Of a stretch of DNA of 64,000 nt, positions 48,368 to 59,285 are shown piece by piece. Every line of letters starts with the position of its first letter. Position 1 is the stretch's first letter. The notes under the pieces are model-generated. The model was not told the origin of the DNA. It saw nothing but the letters and a program-made list of their open reading frames with translations, and did no database searches. The translations under genes were made by a program, and so were the position numbers. Source of the DNA: Trichaptum fuscoviolaceum. Its lineage: Eukaryota; Basidiomycota; Agaricomycetes; Hymenochaetales; Trichaptaceae. The stretch covers positions 728,637-792,636 of the forward strand of contig CAJSYZ010000008.1 in the NCBI GenBank assembly GCA_910574455.1. Direction: 5' to 3'.

Positions 48368-48870
48368 CTCCAGCGATGCGAGCTCCCTGCCTCGGTGTTG
48401 GTGTCTTGATGGAAGAAGGATGGTGGGTAACGGACACGAAACGTTCACATTCACATTGACGTGCGTATTCGCGCAAATCATGCAATAAGGGCTCCTCATC
48501 TTATCTTATCTGATAATTTGATCATACTCGAAACTCGGACGTCACTTCTGCAGGCTCTCTTCCCGTTCGCAGTATATGCATCCCGAATATCAGGAAATCT
48601 TACTCCACCACCACCATGTCATATCCAAGCAGAATAAAAACTTGGGCATAGACACAGTGTATCGTTATTAGAGTAGGGATCAGCCTCCTTTCATGGCCTG
48701 ACTATCACTAGGTATCATTTCGCATAACCAATCGCCGACAAATTTGAGTAGTGCTATATTCACTTGTAACCCATACGAACGACTGTCGCACTCGTGGATA
48801 TGAAAAAAAGCAGAGGAGGACAGCGGTAACTCGGATTCATTCCATAGAAAGCATCAAGTGTTATGCAAGT
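48368..48870. other. Intergenic spacer upstream of ATM1
   Basis: This 503-bp gap between two minus-strand genes holds the ATM1 promoter and the 3' flank of the enoyl-CoA hydratase gene. Nothing else was recognised. Confidence 0.5.
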
Positions 48871-50145
48871 TTAGAGCTTCGCTTTCCTCGGTCCCACATT
48901 GACTTCGTTCCACTTAATAGTAACGTGAGGTAGCATCAGCCAGCATTAGCAAATTGAAAGATGTTGACGTACCCAGGGAACCCATGCGGGCATATCTCTT
49001 GAGAGTGTTCCCGTGAACTTTGGCTGCCTCTTTTCAAAGAATGACTTGATACCTTCTTCACCATCTTCACTCATTGCTAACGAGCGAATCGCCCGCGATT
49101 CCAACAGATGTTGTTCTTCCGGGGAGCTTGCACCTCTCCACATGAGCGTCTTCGTCATCGCAACAGACGTCATAGAGGTTGTCACAGCAAGGTGTTTAGC
49201 AAACTTCAACGCGGCGGGGAAAACTGCGTCACGAGTTGGGAAGGTTTCGTGGTAGAGTAGGGAAGCATGGGGCGACGTCGGTTTAAATGCATCCCCGGTC
49301 AGAAAAAGCGATGATGCCCTTGAGTGGCCGATTAGCCGCGGAAGAAGGTAGGACGAAATAGCTATTCAGTGAGGAGTTCCGAGTCTGTCAGCGGGGCCCA
49401 TCGGGATGGTTAAGTCAGACTAACCCTCCGCACAGATTCCTCGAGAGACGAAAGGTATCACAAGTTTTGCGTCTGCCCACGCAAACCTGAAGTCGAAAGG
49501 CAATTGCATAGTAACGCCTATGCCTGCCTACCAGAGATAACACATCATGAACACAGTCCGTCACACAGAGTTAGGAGTTCTTAGAAGCATACATACCGCA
49601 TGTCCATTCACAGCGATTATTGTCAGTTTGCGACACCGCAGAACAGACATTGTAAATTTGCCTCCGGTGTCTCGATGAGCTGACGTAAAAACATAAATGA
49701 ACGACGATACTATGCGAAATGAATGATAGTGTTGAAATCTAACCTAGAGTTGGGTCCTTCTCCTTCTCAGCTTCCGGGTCCCAAAGATGATCCCAACCAG
49801 AGCCTTCCTTGATCGCAACCTGTCAATTGAGGTTGGTAAAGTTCTAGACAATGGAAACATAAAATCAACTCACACCTGCACAAAAGACAGGCGCTTTTGG
49901 GTCGGCAGTGAGGACAACTGCGCGCACTGCGTCATCCTTGTCGAAGTGGTCAAACGCTGTGATTAGCTCTGAGACGAGACGATTTGTGTATGTGTTAAAC
50001 CTGTCAAGAAGCATTCAACGATGCTGGAATCCGGGCTACACTCATACATGTAGACTTACTCTGAGGCTCTGTCTAATGTCACTACTGCGACAGCACCATC
50101 CATAGTGACAATTATGTCTTCGAACTTCAAGCCTTTGTAGCCCAT
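48871..50145 (-). CDS. Enoyl-CoA hydratase/isomerase family protein with PTS1 (AKL)
   Basis: This crotonase-fold enzyme probably acts in peroxisomal fatty acid breakdown. I traced about seven exons from the ATG at 50145 to the stop at 48871; the last intron is 48913-48972. Spliced segments in order are GYKGLKFEDIIVTMDGAVAV, LVSELITAFDHFDKDDAVRA, VLTADPKAPVFCAG (oxyanion-hole region), GWDHLWDPEAEKEKD, VLRCRKLTIIAVNGHA then GIGVTMQLPFDFRFA (second oxyanion-hole segment), SYFLPRLIGHSRA, SLFLTGDAF and SFFEKRQPKFTG. The C-terminus after splicing is VGPRKAKL, and AKL is a peroxisomal PTS1 variant. An in-frame ATG at 50250 could add 35 residues. Hydratase versus isomerase cannot be decided here. The first residue of YFLPRL may read YLLPRL; boundaries there are approximate. 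Confidence 0.85.
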
Positions 50146-50855
50146 CGCAGAGTTGTTGTTGGATAGGAAACGTCGAGATTGAAAACAGGCTTGGTTCACT
50201 ATATCCCCGTGGGGCCGTCCGGTAACATGGCTATGTTCAGGCCCGGTCATCGGTGTTACTAGTAGCACAATTGGCAGCACTGCTACCGATCATATTTACT
50301 ACTAATAGATCATTAGCAACCGATGTCCGGAAGCGAAGAGTGAAATATGTCAACGTACATCTGCCGTTCGTGGAAAGAGAGGCTCGGGCAAAACGATATT
50401 AAATTTGTTTATATATTTATATATTATTCACAAACATCTCCTAAGTCATAAGACTTCGAGTTAAAAGGCTAGCATAATGTGGAATTGGCTCAGGTGGGCT
50501 ACAATCTTCCGGTGGGTGGAGGAGCAGAAGCTGGTTAGCTCAAATGAATCGGATAGTACTTACTACTATCTTACCCAGTATGTAGTGCCCAGTATCCTCC
50601 CATGGTTTGGTAGAGGCGGAGGTCTCACTGAGTCACTGCCAGCAGTCCATCATGCCTCGGATGCCATAAACTTGTTGTATGCCAACTTGAATGGTCATTC
50701 GGAAGGGCTCACCTCGTGCAGCTCTTCTCAGATCCTGCTAGGCTGCTACTACTAGTAGGAACTTCTTGCCACGGCCGGGTGTGTCCACATTAACTCTGAA
50801 CAACCAGCTTGGTCGCTCTTGATGCCGATTATAAGCTTTTAAGGGTAAAAGTAAT
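50146..50855. other. Intergenic region with one unassigned short frame
   Basis: The first part is the promoter of the hydratase gene. A 92-codon frame beginning MWNWLRWATIFRWVEEQ lies at about 50478-50755 on the plus strand. It has no recognised domain and no upstream context, so I do not call it a gene. Confidence 0.4.
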
Positions 50856-50947
50856 GACACCGTGGTGTAGTGGTTATCACGCTTGTCTCACATTATAAAT
50901 TAATGTTGTTCCACAAGCGGTCCCCGGATCGAAACCGGGCGGTGTCA
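50856..50947 (+). tRNA. tRNA-Val (CAC) with a 19-nt intron
   Basis: The acceptor stem GACACCG pairs with CGGTGTC and the next base is A73. The D-arm reads TGTAGTGGTTATCA. The anticodon stem CTTGT/ACAAG closes a loop CT-CAC-A-C once a 19-nt intron (50893-50911) is removed one base 3' of the anticodon, the standard position. The T-arm stem CCCGG/CCGGG closes the loop ATCGAAA, with A where T54 is usual. The mature length is 73 nt including A73. Confidence 0.9.
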
Positions 50948-51840
50948 GTACTTTTTCTTCTGCGTACTTTCAAACGACACTTTTTTGCTTTTGATTTGAG
51001 CTTCAAATCAAGTTTTCAAGTTGCGAATGTCCGGCCGATAGCTGGAACATGAGGAATACCGGTTGTCCGAGGTCGTGGGAACAATCGGCTACATCAGGGA
51101 AACTACTTTTTGCTTAAGGCGACTGACGCGTCCTGACGCTGCCTTAAATGGACTGAAGGGTTGCTATGCCTGTCTGAAATCTACTGATATGTTGCTATGC
51201 CTGTCTGAAATCAACTGATGGCCTGAACACACTGAAATAAGCCAATTTTCAGGACACACTCAGTACGTCAGTACATCAGGAGGTCAGTCAAGCATAAGTA
51301 AAGACTAAGTACAAGCATGTACAATTCAAATGTCATAGTAAGTACAAATCAGTACACCAGTAATTCAGTACGCCAGTATTGTAGGCTGCGCGCTGCTTTC
51401 CTCTCGCCTTCGCTGATAAGGATGTTCATGCTTTTCGTTGTTGGCTGAGCGACTCAAGCACATTTGCCTTGTGCGCTTCGAGAATTGTCCGACTTCCGCC
51501 CAAGTGGCATATTCTTCCTGACGCCTGAAACAATTGTCAAACATAAATTCCAGAGTTCTTACTACGGGTTTTCGGAGGACTCGGACATACTATTTTCAAT
51601 CTGTTCCGAAAGCAATTTCTCTCTTGTCCGATTGCGCACGTTCTGATCATTTTCCCTCAAGGTCCATGTTCTTGAATTACCCTCCACCTTGAATGGTCCG
51701 CCGTAGCCGCTCGTGTCAATTCTCGTCACCGCAACCTATCGATCTAGCTCTGCTTCTACATCCTTGAGAAGCAGATTGCCTCCGGTGGGAAGTGGGGGTA
51801 GATCTCGGTCTGGAAGTTGTTTGTTCAATAGGGAGTTTTG
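50948..51840. other. Intergenic region with CAGTAC-rich words
   Basis: No gene is seen. Words related to CAGTAC and AAGTAC recur between about 51260 and 51375, and a direct repeat lies at 51160-51220. Confidence 0.5.
51160..51219 (+). repeat. Two-copy direct repeat, period 31 bp
   Basis: The segment GTTGCTATGCCTGTCTGAAA, followed by TC, occurs at 51160-51181 and again at 51191-51212. Each is followed by a related ACTGAT word. It looks like a recent local duplication. Confidence 0.85.
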
Positions 51841-54310
51841 GTCTGACGCCAGAACGATCGGTATATATCGCAAGTGTTCATACTCCTGGTTTGTTCCTTC
51901 TGGATCATCCGAAAAGTGTTTGAGTAAGGCTTTATACTGTAGCTCGAATGCACTTTAACAAGATGACTTACGGCCGTCAGCGAATCAACAAGTATCCCAT
52001 CGATATGTAGGCAACACTCATTATCTGCAACTTCGCTCACGTCGTAAGGCTTCAGAATAAGCTTTGTGATACGCATCACTACACCTGTTCGGTCGTCCAG
52101 CGTATTGGCAAGCCGGATTTTCTGCTTCGCGAATGCCTGGATCATCGAAAGTACGTTCTCGGTGGACAACTGGCTGATTTAGGAGGTGGTCGTGAACTTC
52201 CCTTGCCCAGCTCGCTCTCAACTCACATCGTCTTATTCATCAGCGACACAACTCACTTCGATACTGATTGACCAAGGACAGCACCACCGTAGTCCTAGAT
52301 TTAAGAAAGTAAGACCACTACAGGCCGGAACAAAATGACTATTCGAGAAGAGCTCACTCGAGTGGTTGATCCATCCCCTCGCACGAACGTACCACAGATC
52401 AAGTTCACTGTACCTTTCGTAATACCGATACCGTATCCGTGAGACAGAACTCTACCTTCACCATCGAGTCCTTGATGCCAACCAGACGGCACGACAGCGC
52501 AGCATGTCCGTTCCACACGACCTTGCTCGAGGTGAACTTGATAGCGTTGCCGACAATGTTCGTAATGACCTGGCGCAGATGCAGCGAGTCACCGATGAGC
52601 TGATCAGGAATGTCTGGGTAAACATCATATGTGAGGTCGAGGTTGTTTTGCGATGGTCGTACAACGAGAGTCTTGAGGTTACCGAAAACCGTGTGTCTCA
52701 GTGAATACCAAACTTGCTCTATCGTCATCCTGCCTGCTTCGAACGTAGTAATTAATCGAAATATTAGCAACTGAATTCGGAAGCATCGGCGGCGGATTAG
52801 CTTACTCTTCGAGATATCCAAAATATCGACATTAATCAATAGCAGACTCCGAGCCAAACTATGCACCAGCAGAAGACTCTCGCGCTGACTCTTATTCAAA
52901 TTGCTATCCAGCGTAAACTCTTTCATGCCAATGATACCGTTCATAGGGGTCGAATCTCATGAGACGTGTTCGCCAAGAACTCCAACTTGGAGCGACTGGC
53001 AAGTTCGGCAGCTTCACGAGCGGCGGCGTTCTTCTAAATCGACTCGCGCAAGTAGTGCACAATTTAATTGATTTGATGAGTCTCAAAGGATTCCATCTCG
53101 CCTGAGCCTTTGACGGTGATGAAACACGTGAAGTCGCCGTTTATACTAGTAGCTGCAGTACTGATCTGCGCGAAACCACGCACTTCGGTCGTCAAGTTTC
53201 CGGCCATGGTGTCAACAGCCATTCTATTCGGAGTGCGTTCAGTAAAAACCACACTACACAATTCAGCGGAATGCTAGTGAAATAAACATACGTGATTTTT
53301 TGCTGTGACATGAACATTCTCGATTTCAGCTTGAACACCGAGTTTTTTTCGTTCTGACTTCCCGCGCGACTTTGGTCACCCCCGCAGTGAAGAGAGCCAA
53401 CTGGTCAACCATGCCATTGATGGCCAAGTCCAGAATATCACCCTGAACAGACACGCCCACGATCTCCTGCGTCAAGTCGCCACGAGCGACGGTCGTAGTC
53501 GCGACAACAATGGTACGCACTTGAAAGTTCACCTGCGTCAAAGAAAAGTGAGACAATTCTCTCCAAGACAAAAGCGCAGCATAGGTTGACCGCCCATTTG
53601 CTGTACTAGTAGTCACAGTCTCGAGCTCCATCGCCCCGCGAAGTTGTCCAGATCAATAATTGTCTAACACATTTAGCTTCGGTTAGATCTGTGTTGATAT
53701 GATATGTTTGAAGAGCAAAGTATCCGAAATAGACGCATGTGGTTTCGCTGATGAATAAACCAGTATAAGCCTAGTAATATAATAGCAAGAAGAGAAGTCC
53801 GTACTTATAGTTCCAGAGGCTTCAAAGGTTGCGCTTATTCTCTTCCCTCGCATGCCCTCATAGATGTTCGCCACCGTAGTCCGATGCTTGTGAACTAGAT
53901 GTAGCGCCTAGGTTCACGCTACCTTCCGGCGACTTGCTAGAGATTGGCCGGGAGATGCTGGCAGCTGTTTCATGGAAAGATGTTCGCCTCGCGTCATCGC
54001 GTTTTTCACTATCGGAGGTGTATCACATTCAACTAGAGGTATGAAGGTGTCTCGCAAGACGGTATGAGGTGGTGTTCCGAGGCCGGGGCCGGGGCCGTCA
54101 GCCTGCAATTGACGGACGCGAGATTTACTACGTTGCAATGGCGGTTTCGGCGCAGGAAACTGATATGTGAAGCGAGGGGCATCCAAGGACACATGCGCAA
54201 GGCTGGCGCGGGATCGGTCGTGTAGTTCATCTGCCCCCTCATCAATAGCGTCCTCTGCCACCTCTTCAATCGTCAGCGGACGGCCCTTGCCCTTCCTTTC
54301 CTATAAGGCG
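51840..54310 (-). pseudogene. Decayed group III (Nik1/Os-1 type) hybrid histidine kinase
   Basis: Intact members sense osmotic stress through HAMP repeats and feed the HOG pathway. Here the pieces lie in the right order but in shifting frames. First comes an N-terminal segment (EVAEDAIDEGADELHDRS, 54250 downward). A HAMP-like part at about 53330-53640 includes VARGDLTQEIVGVSV and KVAREV. A further linker at 53070-53260 includes [12 protein letters not shown]. The H-box SHEIRP at about 52945-52975 is broken by a one-base loss directly before MNGIIGMKEF. The ATPase part covers 52405-52944 (SQNNLDLTYDVYPDIPDQLI, VITNIVGNAIKF). A receiver-adjacent part with LKPYDVSEVADNE runs into EYEHLRYIPIVLA. 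Only one or two of the usual five or six HAMP units remain, and the receiver domain is not seen. A run of seven A near 53340 also shifts frame. The many lesions argue for a true pseudogene rather than sequencing error. Confidence 0.88.
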
Positions 54311-55078
54311 GTGTCGACTCTAGTTGAAGACGAAGGATTGTTACTAATTTTTGATGAAGATCACAACAGTTGGTGATGCAACATGTATCGGCCTATCCTC
54401 AGCGGGTGTCGTTCGAAAGGTAGAAGATGCTCGCTTCAGCGTGCACGTCGGAGCTCCTCTCACTATAACAAGGCCGCCCACCTTCTCCTCTCCAGGTACT
54501 AAAGACAAATGTGAGTGATAAGATCAAGCAAGAAGCACGTTCTCAGACGTACACTATCGTTTTTTGGTTCATTCGGAAATGTTGAAGTCTAGGCGAGTTC
54601 AATACAAGCTTGAGGGTAGGATAAAACATAACTTGTTCAGGCCAATAAGTGGTCTTATGGAATGGGTGGGGGATGGCGGAGAAGTGCTCATAACAAGACT
54701 GGAGAACGTACACTGTGTCGTTGAGGGGACGCAGTGGTAAAAAGTTCAAGTTCAAGTTCAAGTGCAAGTGCAGTCCGAGTCACGGTGGCAACTTGAACTT
54801 GAACTCTTCAAGTTCCAATTTTAGATTTAAAGCTCCACTGGAAGCATCATCATGGCAAGCAATCCGAACAGCAGACAGACACCATTGGCGACATCTTCCA
54901 AACCACTTTGATACCTCAGACTACGGTGATCATTCGGGAAAAAAAGGCAATTCAATAATAAATTTTAATCATGAATCTCCTGGCAACTTTGAAAGACAAG
55001 AGCATGCGCACAACAATTTACTCGATAACTCAAGCACATTTGGTCAAACCTGCTACTGGTGGGCCTCAGCCTACTAGA
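54311..55078. other. Intergenic region with AAGTTC words
   Basis: This follows the histidine kinase remnant upstream. A plus-strand open frame at about 54715-55077 is low-complexity, encoded by AAGTTC repeats, and is not a convincing gene. Confidence 0.45.
54742..54815 (+). repeat. AAGTTC repeat forming a foldback
   Basis: Three AAGTTC units followed by AAGTGC units are opposed 20 bp later by ACTTGAACTTGAAC. The two halves can pair. The same words recur near 58.7 kb and 63.6 kb. Confidence 0.75.
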
Positions 55079-56120
55079 TCAAGCCTCGAAGTTCTTGATG
55101 TACTTATCCGGTAAGGGTGAGTGGCTTTGGCTCAGGGCCAAAGCTACAGCAAACGTGCTGTGAACGTCAATAGCTGCATCTAGTATTCCAGTACAGCAGA
55201 TCATGCAAGTGAGAACTTGAAGATGGTTGATCTTGAACAACAGAATGATAACTTACACTCTTTTTGTGCCGCTGATAGCTCGTCAGCTGCCCAGTCACTC
55301 ATTGTGACCTCACTACTCTTCTTGACGTTCAGCCTCAATACTTCTCCCACTATTTTTTCGAGCTTGACAGTCGGAGTCGGATGCTGGAACCAGAGACGAG
55401 GGTTTAAGAGCAGTTGGGACCAGGTCGGGTTTTTGGGCCAGACTTCCGGGTAGACAACGCGTGCCCAATCTGTCAGATCGACACAGGAGCGCACAGAGGT
55501 GCGAAACTTGCGCTTTATACGCACTGCGTCACCTGCCATTTCTTCTGTTAGGCCACCTCGCAGGAGAAAAGATAAGTTATTCATACCGTTGATTCCTGCG
55601 GAAATTTTCATGACTGTACCATCCCCAAGGAGTTGCGCCAACGTAGGGGGAAGGTCAGTAAGAGTATGCGTCCTGACTAGATAAATGTGGTGTTGAACTG
55701 CGAGTTGGATGAGGTCCACGCGATGATTGGGCCCTTCTCCGCCACTTGCCCACTCGATGTCGATCGAGACAAATCTACTAGCTGGTACCTGTGGCAATGA
55801 TGCATATATTGCAGTCACTGCATTGTCCACATCCAAGCCCGTGCGACACTGTATCGGAACTATATTATGGAGCCTATATTGATGTAATTCGGAGAGAGGT
55901 GTTGGTGGTACCCCGAGAAGATCAAGAAACGTTTGCAGTTTCTTGTGTATCTAGCAACAAGTCAGTGTACAGATCTTGATATGAATGAAACAAGTACCTT
56001 CGTTTGAGCCCTTGCTGTCCACCGTTGAACGAGCTGAAAGCGGAGGACGGTGCGGAGGTGCAGGCGTGCGTAATCAAGGGAGAGGAGGATGAGAAGGATA
56101 GTACGAAGATTTGAGAACAT
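55079..56120 (-). CDS. DEDDy 3'-5' exonuclease domain protein (WRN/RNase D type)
   Basis: Exons are 55998-56120, 55257-55950 and 55079-55179, giving 305 residues. The exonuclease motifs are complete: Exo I SIDIEWAS with Asp and Glu; Exo II around KISAGINGMNNLSFLL, somewhat unusual; and Exo III split by the last intron, giving SAAQKEYAAIDVHSTFAVA with Tyr and Asp. The domain fits small WRN-exonuclease or RNase D relatives, which trim nucleic acid 3' ends with two metal ions. The N-terminus MFSNLRTILLILLSL is hydrophobic and could be a signal anchor or mitochondrial leader, which is odd for this family. Removing the 77-nt last intron is what restores the Exo III tyrosine. Substrate and location are unknown. 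Confidence 0.82.
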
Positions 56121-59100
56121 GATTCACGGTGGAATGGCTTGATGATGATCTTGGGGACAATACCCGCTCCCACTTCACACTTATACAAAGTAGTTGAAGT
56201 CAGTTTTCTGATTTCCCATTCTTCTAGAAAGAGAGAGGGAGCTATTAGTGCTTTGTACTATGACTCGGATAAACCGCAAGTTGAACTGATAGTAGGAGAT
56301 GACAAATGATTTCTTCCGGATGACTTGATTATAAGGCTTCTTTTCATTTTAAGCACAAACGAACAAGAAAATGAGTCATGTTAACTCCGAAGAAGTCGGG
56401 AGGATACAACCCACTGCACAAGAAGCTGCTCCATCAGCTCTAGAAGGATTTCGAAGAAAGCCATGAGTAACTCACCATACAACAGTCATCCCTGTACACA
56501 ACCCGAAACTTGAACTAGAACCGTGCCAAAATGGGAAATGGGCCAACTTGAATGCATCCCAACCCGCTTCGGAAGGAGTAATTTGCATGAAGGCGCGTTT
56601 CTCGTCCTCGGAGCTGAGGGAATTGCGCTGTCGGCCGATGATGGACTCATACTGCACATTGAAACCGAGTGTTCTCCGTTTAGGCGGCAATGGTGGCGGG
56701 GCAGAGGTGTTTGGCAAGGAATGGGAACACGACAAGTTGACAACAACTTGGATGATGTCGAAAATGCAGTTATATTTTTCCCTTTGCGGCATTTGCAAAT
56801 TGAGTTGTGAGTCGCTTTGTCGACCTTTGTGCATGCAAGCGGAATATTGGGATGCATCAAACTGCCCGGTGATACATAGCCCCGTATATACGAATCCGAC
56901 CGCGCAACTTCGCAACCTTCCCTCTCCAGCATCCTTCCCATGTTTTTGGGCTCTTTACGCCGCTCAGGCCAGGCGAACTTAGGATTAGATGTCGATTGAG
57001 CAGGGATCCCTGAAGTGAGAGTAGACGGTAGGGATAGAGACTCGTCCCGACTGACTGCTCAGCGCGAGTCCTGTGGCCGCTTATTGTTGAGCTTGAGATG
57101 GTCGAGGAAAAGAGGAACGATGGAACGAGAAGAAGCTGACGCGGCCATCGTTCCTTCCGGTGACAAGAAAGTCGGAGTCATACTGGAAAGTTGTCACTGA
57201 TGAGTCGGGGATACAGGAATGTGAAGAAAATCATACCCATTTGCAGATTCCATACGCGAACGGATGTGTCCAATCCCCCTACCCCCACCCCAAGAAAAGA
57301 AGACAATATAATTTTCGGCGTAAATCTTATGCAGATGTTCTCGGAGAACGTATAGACATTCCCCGTGCCGATGCTCCAAAGCTGAAGAAGCCCGTGAGTA
57401 TTATGATTCAAAAATTAAAAGAACAACTTACTCGAGAAGTACAGTAGTAGCTTTCGCTCACTGATTACTGCACGCATACATCCTCTCCTCGTGCCTGTGA
57501 GGGCCGGTTCAGTAACTTGCCTCTTTGCACATCCGAAACGTCGGTGATGCGTCTCGCAATTCAAAACCTGAGAGGAGCGGACCTCGGATGCAAGTGCAGC
57601 AACCAGTTTTAATGTCCTGCTCTCTGAGCTGGTCATCAGCCACCACTGACGATGAGCTCTCTGGCATAGCCCTGTCCCTCGGAGAAGGTTCACTCATGAT
57701 ATATGGTTACGGATGTAACCACTCTACCATCACAAATCGCTGAAGAAGTTTGTGTTGTCAACTGTGGAGGTGGACGCGTGCGCATGTGTGCTCGCCATTG
57801 CTTTAGTCGGTGGGGGGATACGCGTCGGCATAAATCTGCGAGAGAATCCTGGGTCAAGAATTGGGGCGCCTGCTGTGGGCGCAGTAAATTGCGTAGACGG
57901 CAGTGGTTTCGTTCCTCTGCAAAAGCGGTCGAACTCCTACCCCCTTGGTTTCCATACGAGCCTAGAGCGGCGCACGAGTAGAAACGCGTCGACCCACAGG
58001 GAGCTAACAAAGTAAGGCGCAGACGTTTTACGCGAGCTGCGCGAGGCGTTGAAACCGATAGAACAATTTGAGCGTGCCGAGACAGGCAAAGCGCGAGTCG
58101 GCAGATGCGCGGCGGAAGAAAGAGGTCTATCAGAGTTGTACAAGGTCCCGCATGGTGTTGGGAGAGAATCGGGACGTGCAGGAGGAATTCGATGTTGAAA
58201 ATTGGTAGAAAAGTGAAGAAGAGAATCTGCGGTGACTTGGGCGTTGGGATACAGTGGTAGTTGAGGAGGAGGCCATGACTACGTCAGTTCGCTACTGAAA
58301 AGTCACTTGAGGCCATCAACGATATTATAGAGCTTACTCATCTTGGATGATTGGTTAAAGTGTGTCTGTAAGGTGGTTCCTGCCCTAGGCTGCCAGTGCC
58401 AGTGTGTAAGATGATCCCGTGTCAACTCAACTGTACATCCTACGGCAGCGGCTGTTCCTTTTTCCGATAATTGCGTAGGATGCGATCAATAGTGGAGGGT
58501 GCGGGCCAAGATGTAATCCTGGAGAGCAGAACGTAGTGTTAAACAGAAAATACACCAGGACGTAAGACAACCTGAGGAAGTTCTCTGTTAACGAGCCTGG
58601 TTGTATGGCATGGTGACTACGGCCAGTGTTGAGCATCTTCAATGTCCACCAAGTACTATGCCTGTGGTAGCAACAACTTGAAGTTGAAGTCGACAACTGA
58701 GTGCCAGCCTGCCAGCCTTAGTAGTGAGTGCCACAACTTCAAGTTGAACTTGAAGTCACCGTGCCAGTGACCGGCGTGCCACTGGCACTGGCAGCCTGAG
58801 TGGCAGTGAGCCTGAGTGACTCCGACTCAGACATCACTGGCAGAAGAATTTGCCGTCCATGTCCTCTTCATCTTGCTCCCCGGAACATTGAAGGGATGAA
58901 GTAGTGATGTTGAAGGCAACTTGAGCCAGAGGAACTTTAACACGGTGTATGTCCCCGAAACTTGAATGTTAAAGTAGAAGCACAACACAAACAAGCCTTC
59001 GGGTACTACTAGTACGAGTACTAGTAGGCTAGTAGATACTCCTGGCAGCCTGGGGATGCGCTGCATCGTATGAGATGTGGTGATCAGTATTTACAAAATA

Positions 59101-59285
59101 TCTTCAAGTTGAAGGTCATATCATCACACAATCAAGCAAGACATAGGCGTTTTATTCAAGAAAAAGACGACACATCATTGTTTACTATTATCGGAAAGAC
59201 AAAGTCGAAACATCATTGTTTATCAGGAAGACAGATAGACTCGACGAAGTTTATACCGTGACCATATACTACGGGTAGTAGTATA
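56121..59285. other. 3.2-kb region with no confident gene
   Basis: A minus-strand frame at about 56472-56780 reads as protein-like (GRQRNSLSSEDEKRAFMQ) but has no context. Around 57180-57700 minus-strand pieces such as GGLDTSVRVWNLQMG and LQLWSIGTGN resemble WD40 blades, possibly a decayed gene. From 58.4 to 59.1 kb the DNA is dominated by recurring words (GCCAGTG, CAACTTGAA, AGCCTGAGT, ACTAGTA). None of these supports a gene call. Confidence 0.45.

Noticed and set aside
50478..50755. 92-codon Trp-rich frame
   Set aside because: No domain, no intron, no neighbour context; could be chance.
54715..55077. 120-codon plus-strand frame (KFKFKFKCKC...)
   Set aside because: It is encoded by AAGTTC repeats and has no conserved features.
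57178..57700. WD40-like pieces (GLDTSVRVWN, LQLWSIGTGN) suggesting a Cdc4/FBW7-like gene
   Set aside because: Pieces are short, in different frames, and I could not join them with credible splice sites. At best it is a remnant, so it is mentioned only as part of the intergenic entry.
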